64,000 bases of DNA from Microbacterium sp. cx-55 (GTDB lineage Bacteria; Actinomycetota; Actinomycetes; Actinomycetales; Microbacteriaceae). The notes under the pieces were generated by a model. It was not told the origin of the DNA and ran no database searches. It saw nothing but the letters and a program-made list of their open reading frames with translations. This document shows, piece after piece, positions 10,137 through 20,722 of this stretch. Each line of letters opens with the position of its first letter. Position 1 is the first letter of the stretch. The DNA lies in contig NZ_CP088261.1 of the NCBI RefSeq assembly GCF_021117345.1, positions 1,488,001 to 1,552,000 of the forward strand. Direction: 5' to 3'. The position numbers and the translations under genes were made by a program.

Positions 10137-11759
10137 CTATTGAGCGGCTTCGAACAGGGCGAGAACATCGGCCTGGGAATCGGTGAGGGTGAGCGTGACG
10201 ACCGGACGGCCGTGGCCTTCGGCGAGGACGGCGGCATCGCCGGCGGCCTGCGCCTCGATCAGCTGACCGAAGGTGAAGGGACGGCCGGGGATCTCGACAT
10301 CGACCTCGCCCTGCTGCAGGATCTGCAGGTAGACGCCGTTCGCGGGGCCGCCCTTGTGGTACTGACCGGTCGAGTGCAGGAACCGCGGGCCCCAGCCGAA
10401 CGTGGTCGGCCGCCCGGAATCTGCGGCGACGAGCTCGCGGAGCCCCTGGAGGGGAGCGAGTCCCTGCCGGTCGACGTACGCCTGGATGGACACGTAGCCG
10501 TCAGCCGGAATCTGCGCCCACAGGGCGTCGAGGACGCCCGCGATGGTTCCCGATGCCGCGAGCGCCGGGTCGGACACCCGCACCTCGACGCCGTCTGTCG
10601 TGAATGCGGGCGCCACGCGAGCGGGCCGCGCCTCGAGGAGAGCGCGGGTCGCGGACTTGGCCGACTCGACATCGGGCTGATCGAACGGGTTGATGCCCAG
10701 CATCCGCCCGGCGATCGCCGTCGCGTACTCCCAGACGATGAACTGCGCGCCGAGCGATCCGCTCACGAGCACCTCGCCGTGGTGACGCTCGAAGAGATGA
10801 TCGTGGTGCACGTCGTCGACCAAACGAACGAGCTGCACATCGTCCGGGGTGTTCTCGACTTCCGGCGACACGGGCAGCAGGACGACGGGCAGGATGCCGG
10901 TGCCGTTCTTGCCCGTCGACTCGGCGATGAGCTGCTCGATCCAGTCCGGAAGGCCGATGATGTGCGTTCCGTCGGTGATGAGACCGAGCTTGTCGCGGCG
11001 AGGTTCGCCACCGGCGATCGCGGCTGCCAGCACGAGAGCGGGATTGCGCGCGTCGTCGATCGCGACCTCGAGGAGCGTCGCCTCCGCCTCATCGAGAAGC
11101 TCGTCGAGATCGACCCCGGCAAGCCCCGTCGGAACGAGTCCGAAGGCCGTCAGCGCCGAGTAGCGCCCGCCGACGGTCGGGTCGGCGGTGAAGACCGTGT
11201 ACCCGTCTGCCCGCGCGGACTCCTCGAGCGGTGAACCGGGGTCGGTGACGACGATGATGCGCGACGCGGGATCGATCCCGACGTCGCGGAAGGCCGTCTC
11301 GAACGCGCGCTTCGCGGAATCCGTCTCCACGGTCGACCCGGACTTCGACGACACGACCAGCGCGGTCTGCGCCAACCCGCCGAGCTCGGTGTCTCCGTCG
11401 ATGGCGGCGAGCACCTGGGCGGGCGCCGTCGAGTCGAGGATCACGAGCGGCACGCCCGCGGTCTGGGCGATCACCTCGGGAGCAAGCGACGAGCCGCCCA
11501 TACCGGCGAGCACGATGCGGGTCACACCGTCGGCACGAAGCACGTCGCGGAGCGTCGTGATCTCGTCGACGAGCGGACGGGAGACCGAGACGGCCTGCAC
11601 CCACCCGAGCCGCCCGGCGGCGTCGTCCGCCGCCGAGGCGCCCCAGAGATCCGGGTCACCCGCCGTGATCCCCGACGCGACGAGGCTCTCGACGAGCGCG
11701 GGAAGGGTATCCGAAACGACGTCACGGACCCGTCCACTGAGGTGGAGGTCGAAGCTCAT
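10137..11759 (-). CDS. pgi: Glucose-6-phosphate isomerase, actinobacterial Tal-Pgi type
   Basis: 540 residues from the ATG at 11759, which overlaps the tal stop (ATGA). Sugar-isomerase motifs are present: [24 protein letters not shown] and [14 protein letters not shown], then [16 protein letters not shown]. It resembles the isomerase half of the transaldolase-Pgi fusions of some bacteria more than classical Pgi, and it sits directly behind tal. It interconverts glucose-6-phosphate and fructose-6-phosphate, feeding zwf. The frame is open upstream of 11759 inside tal, but is not used. Confidence 0.92.
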   Translation of the reverse strand: MSFDLHLSGRVRDVVSDTLPALVESLVASGITAGDPDLWGASAADDAAGRLGWVQAVSVSRPLVDEITTLRDVLRADGVTRIVLAGMGGSSLAPEVIAQTAGVPLVILDSTAPAQVLAAIDGDTELGGLAQTALVVSSKSGSTVETDSAKRAFETAFRDVGIDPASRIIVVTDPGSPLEESARADGYTVFTADPTVGGRYSALTAFGLVPTGLAGVDLDELLDEAEATLLEVAIDDARNPALVLAAAIAGGEPRRDKLGLITDGTHIIGLPDWIEQLIAESTGKNGTGILPVVLLPVSPEVENTPDDVQLVRLVDDVHHDHLFERHHGEVLVSGSLGAQFIVWEYATAIAGRMLGINPFDQPDVESAKSATRALLEARPARVAPAFTTDGVEVRVSDPALAASGTIAGVLDALWAQIPADGYVSIQAYVDRQGLAPLQGLRELVAADSGRPTTFGWGPRFLHSTGQYHKGGPANGVYLQILQQGEVDVEIPGRPFTFGQLIEAQAAGDAAVLAEGHGRPVVTLTLTDSQADVLALFEAAQ

Positions 11760-12862
11760 CGTGCGGCCTTCAGCGCCTCCGCGACCGTACCCTGCAGCTC
11801 GTGCCAGGAGACGATGAACTTCTCGACGCCCTCGTCCTCGAGCACCTGCGTCGCGTCGACGACGTCTACGCCGACCGCCGCGAGGCGGTCGAACACGTCG
11901 TGCGCGTCGGCGTAGTTGACCGTGATCGTGTCGCCCGTGATCTCCGCGTGGTCGAAGGTCGCCTCGAGCGTCTTCTCCGGCATCGTGTTGACCGTGCCGG
12001 CCGCGACGAGCTCGGTCACGTACAACGTGTCGGGGAGCGCCGGATCCTTGACGCCGGTGGATGCCCACAGCGGACGCTGCACGTTCGCCCCCGCCGCGAG
12101 GAGGGAGGTGGCGCGCTCGGTCTCGAACTCCCGCTCGAACAGCTCGTAGGCGAGTCGCGCGTTCGCGATGCCCGCCCGGCCGATGAGCGCGGTCGCCTCA
12201 TCCGTATCGATCGCCTTCAGTCGCTTGTCGATCTCGGTGTCGACGCGCGACACGAAGAACGAGGCGACGGAGTGGATCGTGGAGAGGTCCAGGCCCGCGT
12301 CGCGCGCCTTCTCGATGCCGGCGAGGTACGCGTCGATCACGGCGGCGTACCGCTCGAGGCTGAAGATCAGCGTGACGTTCACCGAGATGCCGGCGCCGAT
12401 CACCTCGGTGATGGCGGGCAGGCCGGCCTTCGTCGCGGGGATCTTGATGAGAGCATTCGGCCGGTCAACCTTGGCCCACAGCTTCTTAGCCTCCGCGACA
12501 GTGGCCGCGGTGTCGTGTGCGAGGTCGGGGGAGACCTCGATCGACACGCGCCCGTCGACTCCGCGCGTCGCGTCGTAGACGGGACGGAAGATGTCGGATG
12601 CGGACTGCACGTCCTCGGTGGTGATCTCGAAGATCGCCGCGTCGACGCTCGCGTCGGCAGCGGCCAGCGTGGCGACCTGCTCGGCGTACGCCTCGCCCTT
12701 GGCCAGCGCGCCGGCGAAGATCGTCGGGTTGGTCGTGACGCCGGAGACGTTTCGCTCGGTGATCAGCGCAGCGAGGTTGCCGGTCGTGATCCGCTCGCGC
12801 GACAGGTCGTCGAGCCAGATGCTGACTCCGGCGGCGGCGAGCTGTTCGGTGGGGGTGCTCAT
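11756..12862 (-). CDS. tal: Transaldolase
   Basis: 368 residues from the ATG at 12862, which overlaps the tkt stop (ATGA). Family features: [10 protein letters not shown] near the start, GVTTNPTIF, the Schiff-base lysine region [15 protein letters not shown], and [11 protein letters not shown]. It transfers a dihydroxyacetone unit from sedoheptulose-7-phosphate to glyceraldehyde-3-phosphate. It lies between tkt and pgi in the carbon operon and is coupled to both by 4-nt overlaps. Confidence 0.96.
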   Translation of the reverse strand: MSTPTEQLAAAGVSIWLDDLSRERITTGNLAALITERNVSGVTTNPTIFAGALAKGEAYAEQVATLAAADASVDAAIFEITTEDVQSASDIFRPVYDATRGVDGRVSIEVSPDLAHDTAATVAEAKKLWAKVDRPNALIKIPATKAGLPAITEVIGAGISVNVTLIFSLERYAAVIDAYLAGIEKARDAGLDLSTIHSVASFFVSRVDTEIDKRLKAIDTDEATALIGRAGIANARLAYELFEREFETERATSLLAAGANVQRPLWASTGVKDPALPDTLYVTELVAAGTVNTMPEKTLEATFDHAEITGDTITVNYADAHDVFDRLAAVGVDVVDATQVLEDEGVEKFIVSWHELQGTVAEALKAAR

Positions 12863-14958
12863 GCGTGGGTCTCCTTGATCGTCTCGCGTGCCGCGGCGAT
12901 GACGGCTTCGGTCGTGATGCCGAACTTCTGGAACAGGGTCTTGTAGTCGGCAGACGCACCGAAGTGCTCGATCGAGACGGATCGTCCCGCGTCGCCGACG
13001 ATGGCGTGCCAGCTGAGCGCCGTTCCGGCCTCGACCGACACGCGCGCCTTGATGGCCTTCGGCAGCACGCTCTCGCGGTACTCCTCGTCCTGCTCGGCGA
13101 ACCACTCGAGCGACGGTGCCGACACGACCCGTGCGTGCACGCCCTCGGCCGCGAGCGCCTCGCGCGCCTCGACGGCGAGCTGGACCTCGGAACCGGTACC
13201 GATGAGGATCACGTCGGGCGTGCCGTTGGCCGCCTCGGCCAGAACGTATGCGCCCTTGGTGGCGAGGTTCGCCGAGGCGAACTCGTCACCGGATGCGGCG
13301 CCCGTGCCACGCTCGAACACCGGGATGTTTTGGCGGGTCAGGGCGATGCCGCTCGGGCCGGTCTGGCGGCGCAGCATCTCGAGCCAGACGACGGCCGTCT
13401 CGTTGGCATCCGCCGGACGCACGAGAGCGAAGTTCGGGATGGCGCGGAGGGTGGCGACCTGCTCGATGGGCTGGTGCGTCGGACCGTCTTCACCCAGCGC
13501 GACGGAGTCGTGCGTCCACACGAAGATCGTCGGGATGTTCATGAGGGCGGCCAGACGAACCGGCGGGCGCATGTAGTCGCTGAAGATCAGGAAGGTGCCG
13601 CCGAAGGGCCGGGTGGGTCCGTGCAGCTTGATGCCGTTGAGGATCGACCCCATGGCGTGCTCGCGGATGCCGAAGTGCAGAACGCGCCCGTAGGGCGAAC
13701 CGCTCCACTCGTGGGTCGACCATTCCTCCGGGATGAACGACGACGCGTTCTTGATGGTCGTCAGGTTCGACTCGGCGAGGTCGGCCGATCCGCCCCAGAG
13801 CTCGGGGAGCTCGGCGGCCAGCGCGTTGATGACCTGGCCGGAGGCGGCGCGGGTCGAGACCTCCTTGCCGGCGGCGAACACGGGGAGCGCGTCGGCGATG
13901 TTTTCCGGCAGCTCGCCGGAGAGCAGACGATCCAGGAGCGCCTTGCGCTCCGGGTTGGCCTCGGCCCATGCGTCGAATCCGGTCTGCCACTCGGCCTTCG
14001 CCGCTTCGCCGCGCTCGACGAGCGAGCGGGTGTGCGCGAGCACGTCGTCGGCGACGTCGAAGTTCTTCTCCGGGTCGAACCCGAGCACCTTCTTCGTCGC
14101 GGCGAGCTCGTCGGCGCCGAGCGCCGAACCGTGGATCTTGCCGCTGTTCTGCTTGCCGGGGGAGGGCCATCCGATGATGGTCTTCAGGATGATGATCGAC
14201 GGCTTGGCCGTCTCGCCCTTGGCGGCCTCGATCGCCGAGTACAGCTCGGGAACGTCTTCGACGTACTGACCGGAGGCCTTCCAGTCGACCGTCTGCACGT
14301 GCCATCCGTATGCCTCGTAGCGCTTCGCGACATCTTCGGTGAAGGCGACGTTGGTGTCGTCCTCGATCGAGATCTGGTTGGCGTCGTAGATGACGACCAG
14401 GTTGCCGAGCTGCTGGTGACCGGCGAGCGAGGATGCCTCGCTCGTGACGCCCTCTTCGAGGTCACCGTCGGACGCGATGACGTACACGAAGTGGTCGAAC
14501 GGTGAGGTGCCTTCGGCGGCCTCGGGATCGAACAGGCCGCGCTCGTAGCGGGCCGCGTACGCGAACCCGACGGAGGAGGCGAGACCCTGGCCGAGCGGGC
14601 CGGTGGTGATCTCGACGCCCTTGGTGTGGCCGTACTCCGGGTGGCCGGGGGTCAGCGAACCCCAGGTGCGGAGCGCCTGCAGGTCGGACAGCTCGAGGCC
14701 GAAGCCCCCCAGATACAGCTGCACGTACTGCGTGAGCGACGAATGGCCCGCAGACAGGATGAACCGGTCGCGGCCGAGCCAGTGGGGATCCGCCGGGTCG
14801 TGGCGCAGCACGTGCTGGTACAGCAGGTACGCGGCCGGCGCGAGGCTCATTGCGGTGCCGGGGTGCCCGTTGCCCACCTTCTCCACGGCATCGGCCGCGA
14901 GGATTCGGGCCGTGTCCACGGCGCGCTCATCGATCTCATCCCAACGCAAATCGGCCAC
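12859..14958 (-). CDS. tkt: Transketolase
   Basis: The 699-residue enzyme moves two-carbon ketol units using thiamine diphosphate. Motifs: ANGHPG-like [14 protein letters not shown] near residue 28, the ThDP/Mg site [21 protein letters not shown]...[14 protein letters not shown], and LFGGDS-type C-terminal region with [12 protein letters not shown]. The start is GTG (14958-14956), with an AAAGGCGG ribosome site upstream. It is the first gene of the six-gene operon. ctaB is divergent, so the roughly 140-nt gap holds both promoters. Confidence 0.96.
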   Translation of the reverse strand: MADLRWDEIDERAVDTARILAADAVEKVGNGHPGTAMSLAPAAYLLYQHVLRHDPADPHWLGRDRFILSAGHSSLTQYVQLYLGGFGLELSDLQALRTWGSLTPGHPEYGHTKGVEITTGPLGQGLASSVGFAYAARYERGLFDPEAAEGTSPFDHFVYVIASDGDLEEGVTSEASSLAGHQQLGNLVVIYDANQISIEDDTNVAFTEDVAKRYEAYGWHVQTVDWKASGQYVEDVPELYSAIEAAKGETAKPSIIILKTIIGWPSPGKQNSGKIHGSALGADELAATKKVLGFDPEKNFDVADDVLAHTRSLVERGEAAKAEWQTGFDAWAEANPERKALLDRLLSGELPENIADALPVFAAGKEVSTRAASGQVINALAAELPELWGGSADLAESNLTTIKNASSFIPEEWSTHEWSGSPYGRVLHFGIREHAMGSILNGIKLHGPTRPFGGTFLIFSDYMRPPVRLAALMNIPTIFVWTHDSVALGEDGPTHQPIEQVATLRAIPNFALVRPADANETAVVWLEMLRRQTGPSGIALTRQNIPVFERGTGAASGDEFASANLATKGAYVLAEAANGTPDVILIGTGSEVQLAVEAREALAAEGVHARVVSAPSLEWFAEQDEEYRESVLPKAIKARVSVEAGTALSWHAIVGDAGRSVSIEHFGASADYKTLFQKFGITTEAVIAAARETIKETHA

Positions 14959-15055
14959 AGGACCGCCTTTCAGAAGAGGAGCGCCGCGCCGTTCCGGATT
15001 CCCATCACGTCGGTGCGTGCGGGGGCCGGGGCGGGGCGCGTGTGTTGTTTCAGCA

Positions 15056-15061
15056 TAGACT
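15056..15061 (+). promoter_or_regulatory. Putative -10 box of ctaB
   Basis: TAGACT in the gap between divergent tkt and ctaB, giving a leader of about 28 nt to the ATG at 15096. Confidence 0.4.
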
Positions 15062-15095
15062 GGAGGGACGTGACAGCGGGGCGATTGCGGGGCAG

Positions 15096-16022
15096 ATGGA
15101 CATCACGACGAGTGCGACGCTCGACGCATCCGAGGTACGCCATTCCCTTCGCCGCACGGTCCGCGCCTACATCTCGCTGACAAAGCCCCGGGTTCTCGAA
15201 CTGCTGCTGGTGACGACCGTTCCGGTCATGATTCTGGCGCAGAACGGCCTCCCGAATCTTTGGCTCGTGCTCGCGACCGTCGTCGGCGGATCGCTCAGCG
15301 CCGGTTCCGCGGCGGCCTTCAACATGTACCTCGATCGCGACATCGATGCGCACATGCAGCGCACCGAGAACCGCCCGCTCGTGACGGGTGAGATATCGCC
15401 GCGTGGCGGATTGATCTTCGCCTGGACCCTCGCGGTCGTCTCGACCGTCTGGCTGCTGCTGACGACGAACTGGCTGGCCGCATCGCTCTCGGTCGCCGCG
15501 ATCTTCTTCTACGTCGTCGTCTACACGATCATCCTCAAGCGGCGCACCGAGCAGAACATCGTCTGGGGCGGCATCGCGGGCTGCTTCCCGGTCGTGATCG
15601 GCTGGAGTGCGGTCACCGGATCGCTCTCGTGGACACCCGCCATCCTCTTCCTGCTGGTCTTCCTGTGGACGCCGCCGCACTACTGGCCGCTGTCGATGAA
15701 GTACAAGACGCAGTACGAGGACGTCGACGTCCCCATGCTCGGCGCGACGCGTTCGGGATCGCAGGTCGGTTTGCAGGTCATCCTGTACGCCTGGGCGACG
15801 GTCGCGTGCTCGGTGCTGCTGATCCCGGTGGCGTCGATGGGCATCGTGTACTCCGCATCCGCCGTCGTCTTCGGCGGCTGGTTCCTCTACGAGTCACACC
15901 GCCTCTACAACCGCGCCGTGCGCGGCACGGAGCCCCGCCCCATGCGCGTGTTCCACGCGTCCATCACCTACTTGACGCTCCTGTTCGTGGCGATCGCGAT
16001 CGATCCGCTGCTTCCGTTCTGA
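15096..16022 (+). CDS. ctaB: Protoheme IX farnesyltransferase (heme O synthase)
   Basis: From the ATG at 15096 the protein has 308 residues, about nine membrane helices, and the two prenyl-diphosphate-binding regions of the UbiA superfamily: [20 protein letters not shown] and the later [15 protein letters not shown]. It attaches a farnesyl group to heme B to make heme O for cytochrome oxidase. ctaA, for the next step, lies 0.6 kb away in the opposite orientation. The frame is open upstream but lacks family similarity there. Confidence 0.94.
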   Translation: MDITTSATLDASEVRHSLRRTVRAYISLTKPRVLELLLVTTVPVMILAQNGLPNLWLVLATVVGGSLSAGSAAAFNMYLDRDIDAHMQRTENRPLVTGEISPRGGLIFAWTLAVVSTVWLLLTTNWLAASLSVAAIFFYVVVYTIILKRRTEQNIVWGGIAGCFPVVIGWSAVTGSLSWTPAILFLLVFLWTPPHYWPLSMKYKTQYEDVDVPMLGATRSGSQVGLQVILYAWATVACSVLLIPVASMGIVYSASAVVFGGWFLYESHRLYNRAVRGTEPRPMRVFHASITYLTLLFVAIAIDPLLPF

Positions 16023-16035
16023 GTCTCTGAACCAA

Positions 16036-16076
16036 CGAGAACGGCCCCGGTCATCTGACCGGCGCCGTTCTCGTTT
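16036..16076. terminator. Hairpin terminator between ctaB and the convergent small membrane gene
   Basis: Arms 16036-16053 and 16056-16073 (CGAGAACGGC...) around a two-base loop, with one mismatch, then TTT. It can end ctaB (+) and the gene at 16088-16480 (-). Confidence 0.75.
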
Positions 16077-16087
16077 CCCGCGGTGGT

Positions 16088-16480
16088 TCAGCGGTTCGCG
16101 GGCTCCGACTCGGTCGGTGCCTCGGACGCCGGGGCGGTGACGACGGGCTCGTCGGCCGGGATCTCGACCTCCGGCTCCTCCTGCTGCCAGGAGATGGCCT
16201 CGACGACCTCGACGGGGCGTGCCGTGAAGGTCTTCGCGGCGCCGAGCGCGAGCGCGGCGATCAGTCCGACGAGTCCCGCGACGATGAATGCGGCGGCGAA
16301 GACGACCCAGGCCTGGCCTCCGTAGACCTCGACACCGGTGGCGCTGCCGTCGAGCAGCTTCGCTTCCATGACCGTGAGCTTGTCGACCGTCAGCCAGACG
16401 CCGAAGCCGATGCTGGCGGCGGATCCCACGACGAGGCCCCAGAAGGGGATGCTGCGTGTCAGGCGGGGACGTGTGTTCAT
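16088..16480 (-). CDS. Small membrane protein of unknown function
   Basis: From the ATG at 16480 (MNTRPRLTRS) the protein has 130 residues. Two hydrophobic helices are visible at about residues 10-32 and 60-82, followed by an acidic, proline-rich tail (EEPEVEIPADEPVV). I do not recognise a catalytic domain. Homologues in this group are often listed under unrelated enzyme names, which the sequence does not support. A longer start at 16531 is open but adds an unlikely N-terminus. It lies 120 nt downstream of ctaA on the same strand, so it may be co-transcribed with it. Confidence 0.65.
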   Translation of the reverse strand: MNTRPRLTRSIPFWGLVVGSAASIGFGVWLTVDKLTVMEAKLLDGSATGVEVYGGQAWVVFAAAFIVAGLVGLIAALALGAAKTFTARPVEVVEAISWQQEEPEVEIPADEPVVTAPASEAPTESEPANR

Positions 16481-16600
16481 GTGGGGCGAACTCCTCAAAC
16501 GGGCGGCAACGGTTGCCGCGCCATCCGCCACCCTGCCCGGCCGTTCCTGGTGCGCGCGATGCGTCGCCTATGCATCCGCTGTGTGCGCAAGGCCGTTCGG

Positions 16601-17536
16601 CTACTCGCCGGACGCCCGCTTCAGCCGGAGCACGACGACGGTCATGGTCGCGGCGGTGAGCGCCGCGAGCACCATGTGCACGCCGACGGCCAGCTCGGGA
16701 AGGCCGTTGCGCGCCTGATAGAGGCCCACCGCGATCTGGACGACCTCCACCGCGAGAAGGGCGGTCAGCCAGCGGCGCACGGGGTAGCGGCGCAGCCAGG
16801 CCAGGGCGGTGAGCACGAGCGTGAGGGCGAACAGCGTGTACCCCGGCCACGAGTGCACGTGCTCGAGGATCTCGGCGTCGAACCCGTTGCGGGCCGCCGC
16901 CGCGTCGCCGGAGTGCGGACCGGCGCCGGTCGTCAGCACACCGACGACGACGGTGACCGCCAGCACCAGCGTCGTGACGTGCGTGGCGATCGCGAACCCG
17001 CGCGGCACGGTGAGCCGGCGAGTTCCGCCGGGCTCGTCCATCCGGGCGAGGAATGCGGCGCCGACGCAGACGAGCACGACCGACGCAATGTAGTGGAACC
17101 CGACGATGAAGGGGTTCAGGCCCGTCAGGACGGTGATGCCGCCGACGATCGCCTGAGCGAGGATGCCGAGCAGCACGATCGCGGCGAGGACGAACAGATC
17201 GCGGCGCTCCCGCCGCATCCGCCAGAGGAGGACCACGACGATCACGGCGAGGATGCCGACGAGTCCGGTCAGCGTCCGGTTGCCGAACTCGATGATTCCG
17301 TGGATGCCCATCTCGGGCGTGTTGACGATCGACTCCGCGGTGCACGTGGGCCACGTCGGGCAGCCGAGCCCGGATCCCGTGAGCCGCACGGCGCCACCCG
17401 TGCCGATGATGAGCACTTCCGCGACGAAGGACATCCACGCGAACACGCGGATGCGGGTGTCCACCCGGTCCGGAAGCCATCCCGCGAAGCGCGCGAGCGC
17501 GCCGGTTCGGTCGTTCGTCTGCGTACCGGCAGCCAT
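16601..17536 (-). CDS. ctaA: Heme A synthase (COX15/CtaA family)
   Basis: 311 residues from the ATG at 17536 with GGAAGG upstream; the frame extends further but without homology. It is an eight-helix membrane protein with four histidines at the expected heme-ligand positions: MGIHGIIEFGNRTLTG, GFHYIAS, EHVHSWPGYTLF and GVHMVLAAL. The cysteine pair in GCPTWPTC, in the first outside loop, is typical of the family. It oxidises the heme O methyl group to make heme A. Confidence 0.93.
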   Translation of the reverse strand: MAAGTQTNDRTGALARFAGWLPDRVDTRIRVFAWMSFVAEVLIIGTGGAVRLTGSGLGCPTWPTCTAESIVNTPEMGIHGIIEFGNRTLTGLVGILAVIVVVLLWRMRRERRDLFVLAAIVLLGILAQAIVGGITVLTGLNPFIVGFHYIASVVLVCVGAAFLARMDEPGGTRRLTVPRGFAIATHVTTLVLAVTVVVGVLTTGAGPHSGDAAAARNGFDAEILEHVHSWPGYTLFALTLVLTALAWLRRYPVRRWLTALLAVEVVQIAVGLYQARNGLPELAVGVHMVLAALTAATMTVVVLRLKRASGE

Positions 17537-17785
17537 TGTTCGCGCCTTCCGAAATGCGGTCGCGCTTCGGGTTCGCGACCCGGCGCCGCCGCCCGGCGAG
17601 GGGGCGGTACCTGTAGAATCAAGGGGTTCGGGATGCGACGCCAACGCGTTCCGCATCACTGACAGTTTAGGTGCACAGCCTGCGCCTTCTGATCGGGCCG
17701 GAAGCGGCATCCCCTCGCGAACTCGCGCGAAACGGAATGCCGGCACGGATGACACCGTTGGGCCCTAAGAGGAGAGTGACACACC
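17537..17785. other. Intergenic region between divergent ctaA and sufB
   Basis: 249 nt holding the promoters of both directions and the sufB ribosome site (AAGAGGAGAG). It contains neither a sufR-type regulator gene, which often precedes suf operons in actinobacteria, nor a DtxR-like box that I can recognise. Confidence 0.5.
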
Positions 17786-19204
17786 ATGTCGGATGTGCTG
17801 ATCGATCGACCGGAGCTTGCGGGCCTCGGAGTGTACGAATTCGGATGGCACGACGCGGATGCGGCCGGTGCCAGCGCGAAGCGCGGCCTGACCGAAGCCG
17901 TCGTGCGCGACATCTCGGCGCTGAAGGCCGAGCCCGAGTGGATGCTGAAGAACCGCCTGAAGGCGTACCAGCTGTTCGGACGCAAACCCATGCCGACCTG
18001 GGGCGCCGACCTCAGTGACATCGACTTCGAGAACATCAAGTACTTCGTGCGTTCGACGGAGAAGCAGGCGCAGTCCTGGGAGGATCTCCCCGAAGACATC
18101 CGCAACACGTACGAGAAGCTCGGCATCCCGGAGGCGGAGCGTTCCCGCCTCGTCTCGGGCGTCGCGGCCCAGTACGAGTCCGAGGTCGTCTACCACCAGA
18201 TCCAGGAGGATCTGGAAGCGCAGGGCGTCATCTTCATGGACACCGATACGGCCCTCCGCGAGCACCCCGAGTTCTTCACCGAGTACTTCGGTTCGGTCAT
18301 CCCCGCGGGTGACAACAAGTTCGCCGCGCTGAACACGGCCGTCTGGTCGGGCGGTTCCTTCGTGTACGTCCCGAAGGGCGTGCACGTCGAGATCCCGCTG
18401 CAGGCCTACTTCCGGATCAACACCGAGAACATGGGTCAGTTCGAGCGGACGCTGATCATCGCGGACGAGGGTTCGTACGTGCACTACATCGAGGGCTGCA
18501 CGGCGCCGATCTACAAGAGCGACTCGCTGCACTCCGCGGTCGTGGAGATCATCGTGAAGAAGAACGCCCGCGTTCGGTACACGACGATCCAGAACTGGTC
18601 GAACAACGTCTACAACCTGGTGACCAAGCGTGCGATCGCCCATGAAGGCGCGACCATGGAATGGGTCGACGGCAACATCGGCTCGAAGGTCACCATGAAG
18701 TACCCGTCCATCTACCTCATGGGCGAGCACGCCAAGGGCGAGACGCTGTCGGTCGCCTTCGCCGGGCCCGGTCAGCACCAGGACGCCGGCGCGAAGATGG
18801 TGCACATGGCGCCCTACACGCAGTCGTCGATCGTCTCGAAGTCGATCGCTCGCGGCGGAGGTCGTGCGGGTTACCGCGGCGAGGTCCGCGTCGACGCCAA
18901 CGCCCATCACTCCGCCAACACGGTGCGCTGCGACGCGCTGCTGGTGGACTCGATCTCGCGGTCGGACACCTACCCGGCGATCGACATCCGCGTCGACGAC
19001 GTGCAGCTCGGTCACGAGGCCACCGTCTCGAAGGTCAGCGAAGAGCAGCTCTTCTACCTCATGAGCCGCGGCCTGGCCGAGGACGAGGCGATGGCGATGA
19101 TCGTGCGCGGGTTCATCGAACCCATCGCGCGCGAACTGCCGATGGAATACGCACTCGAACTCAACAAGCTCATCGAGATGGGCATGGAAGGATCCGTCGG
19201 CTGA
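17786..19204 (+). CDS. sufB: Fe-S cluster assembly scaffold protein SufB
   Basis: The 472-residue protein is a full-length SufB, with the central beta-helix region ([36 protein letters not shown]) and the C-terminal [15 protein letters not shown] segment. SufB is the scaffold of the SufBC2D complex that builds and donates Fe-S clusters. No intein is present, unlike in mycobacteria. It is the first gene of sufB-sufD-Rieske-sufC-sufT and its TGA overlaps the sufD ATG by one base. Confidence 0.96.
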   Translation: MSDVLIDRPELAGLGVYEFGWHDADAAGASAKRGLTEAVVRDISALKAEPEWMLKNRLKAYQLFGRKPMPTWGADLSDIDFENIKYFVRSTEKQAQSWEDLPEDIRNTYEKLGIPEAERSRLVSGVAAQYESEVVYHQIQEDLEAQGVIFMDTDTALREHPEFFTEYFGSVIPAGDNKFAALNTAVWSGGSFVYVPKGVHVEIPLQAYFRINTENMGQFERTLIIADEGSYVHYIEGCTAPIYKSDSLHSAVVEIIVKKNARVRYTTIQNWSNNVYNLVTKRAIAHEGATMEWVDGNIGSKVTMKYPSIYLMGEHAKGETLSVAFAGPGQHQDAGAKMVHMAPYTQSSIVSKSIARGGGRAGYRGEVRVDANAHHSANTVRCDALLVDSISRSDTYPAIDIRVDDVQLGHEATVSKVSEEQLFYLMSRGLAEDEAMAMIVRGFIEPIARELPMEYALELNKLIEMGMEGSVG

Positions 19205-20385
19205 TGAGCTCGGCAACTCAGGCCCCCGCGGAGACGCACACGGAGGGCCACATCGATCCTGCCGCGGCATTCGTGCCCGTGCAGACCCGCTCCGAGCGAC
19301 TGCGCTCCTTCGATCCGTCCGATTTCGGCGCGCCGACCGGCCGCGAGGTCAACTGGAAGCACACGCCCATCGCCCGCGTGCAGCGCCTGCTGGACGACGC
19401 ACCGGGTGACGGGGGGGCCGTCGGGATCAGCGTCTCCGGGCCGTTGGCGGCAGCCGGTCTCGCCATCGGCGCGGCGCCCCGCGGCGAGGTCTTCCGCCCG
19501 GAAGACATCTCGGCCGCGATCGCCTGGTCGCGTTCCGCGGAGGCGCTGTACCTCAGTGTTCCGGCGAACGCAGAACTCGACGAACCGTCGGTCATCGACC
19601 TTCGCGGCGTCGGCGGACGCGCGCACCAGCACCTCGTGATCGAAGCCGGAACGAACTCCCGCGCGACTGTCATCCTCCGCCACGCGGGGGCGGCGGCATT
19701 CGCTCAGAACGTTGAGATCATCGTCCGTGATGGCGCCGACCTGACGGTGCTCACACTGCAGGAGTGGGACGACGATGCGGTGCACCTTTCGGCGCACCAG
19801 TCCCGCGTCGACCGCGATGCGCGACTGCGGCACATCGTCATCAGCTTCGGCGGAGGTGTCGTGCGGGTGAACCCCAGCGTCGAACTCGCCGGTTCCGGCT
19901 CACGCGGCGAGCTCTACGGCCTCTCCTTCGCGGATGCGGGTCAGCACCTGGAGAGCCAGGTTTACATGTTCCACAAGGGACCGCAGACCTCCGGCGACGT
20001 TCTCTACAAGGGAGCGCTCCAGGGCGACACCGCCCGCTCGGTCTGGATCGGCGACGTGCTGATCGGACCGTATGCGGTCGGCACCGACTCGTACGAGGCG
20101 AACCGCAACCTCGTGCTCACCGACGGCGCCCGTGCCGACTCGATCCCGAACCTTGAGATCCAGACCGGCGACATCCGCGGCGCCGGACATGCGAGCGCGA
20201 CCGGTCGGTTCGACGACGAGCAGTTGTTCTACCTGCAGGCGCGCGGAATCGGTGAAGACGAGGCGCGCCGCCTGGTCGTCCTCGGATTCCTGATGGAGAT
20301 CGTGCAGAAGATCGGCATCCCCGAGCTCGAGGACGGCCTCGTCGGGCGCATCGAGGCGGAGCTCGCCGAGGGAGAACTTCGGTGA
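19204..20385 (+). CDS. sufD: Fe-S cluster assembly protein SufD
   Basis: 393 residues from the ATG at 19204, which shares one base with the sufB stop. The C-terminal half carries the SufBD core (LEIQTGDIRGAGHASATGRFDDEQLFYLQARGI) and ends with EARRLVVLGFLMEIV. SufD pairs with SufB and is needed for iron entry into the complex. The open frame starts about 540 nt earlier inside sufB, but that part is a shadow. Confidence 0.95.
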   Translation: MSSATQAPAETHTEGHIDPAAAFVPVQTRSERLRSFDPSDFGAPTGREVNWKHTPIARVQRLLDDAPGDGGAVGISVSGPLAAAGLAIGAAPRGEVFRPEDISAAIAWSRSAEALYLSVPANAELDEPSVIDLRGVGGRAHQHLVIEAGTNSRATVILRHAGAAAFAQNVEIIVRDGADLTVLTLQEWDDDAVHLSAHQSRVDRDARLRHIVISFGGGVVRVNPSVELAGSGSRGELYGLSFADAGQHLESQVYMFHKGPQTSGDVLYKGALQGDTARSVWIGDVLIGPYAVGTDSYEANRNLVLTDGARADSIPNLEIQTGDIRGAGHASATGRFDDEQLFYLQARGIGEDEARRLVVLGFLMEIVQKIGIPELEDGLVGRIEAELAEGELR

Positions 20386-20711
20386 CGGCGGTGCGCGTCT
20401 GCGGGCTGAGCGAACTCGAGCAGGACACCGCCCGCCGGGTCGAGATCGACGGTGTCGCAATGGCCGTCGTGCTCGACGGCGAGGGCGAAGTGCATGCGAT
20501 CGGCGATGTCTGCACGCACGGCGACATCTCGTTGTCCGAGGGCTTCGTCGAGGGCGACACGCTCGAGTGCTGGGCGCACGGATCCGCATTCTCGCTCCGC
20601 ACCGGACACCCCCTGAACCTGCCGGCGTACGAGCCGGTCCCTGTCTACGCGGTCACGATCGACGGGGACGATGTGCTCATCGACCCGGCCGTGACCAAGA
20701 ACGTCAACTGA
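20382..20711 (+). CDS. Rieske [2Fe-2S] ferredoxin-like protein in the suf operon
   Basis: 109 residues from a GTG that overlaps the sufD stop (GTGA). The two Rieske ligand motifs are CTHGD (near residue 46) and CWAHGSAFS (near residue 65), so a [2Fe-2S] cluster with two Cys and two His ligands is expected. It resembles the ferredoxin subunit of non-heme iron oxygenases, but no oxygenase is nearby. Tight coupling between sufD and sufC suggests an electron-transfer role in cluster assembly; this is inference. Confidence 0.88.
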   Translation: MTAVRVCGLSELEQDTARRVEIDGVAMAVVLDGEGEVHAIGDVCTHGDISLSEGFVEGDTLECWAHGSAFSLRTGHPLNLPAYEPVPVYAVTIDGDDVLIDPAVTKNVN

Positions 20712-20722
20712 AGAGGAACACC

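Noticed and set aside
12865-14505. A 546-codon open frame antisense to tkt
   Set aside because: It lies wholly opposite a well-identified transketolase gene, is rich in Arg, Gly and Val as expected from high-GC shadow reading, and has no recognisable domain.
17786-19204. An intein in SufB, as in mycobacteria
   Set aside because: The protein is 472 residues, normal for SufB without an intein, and the core is continuous.
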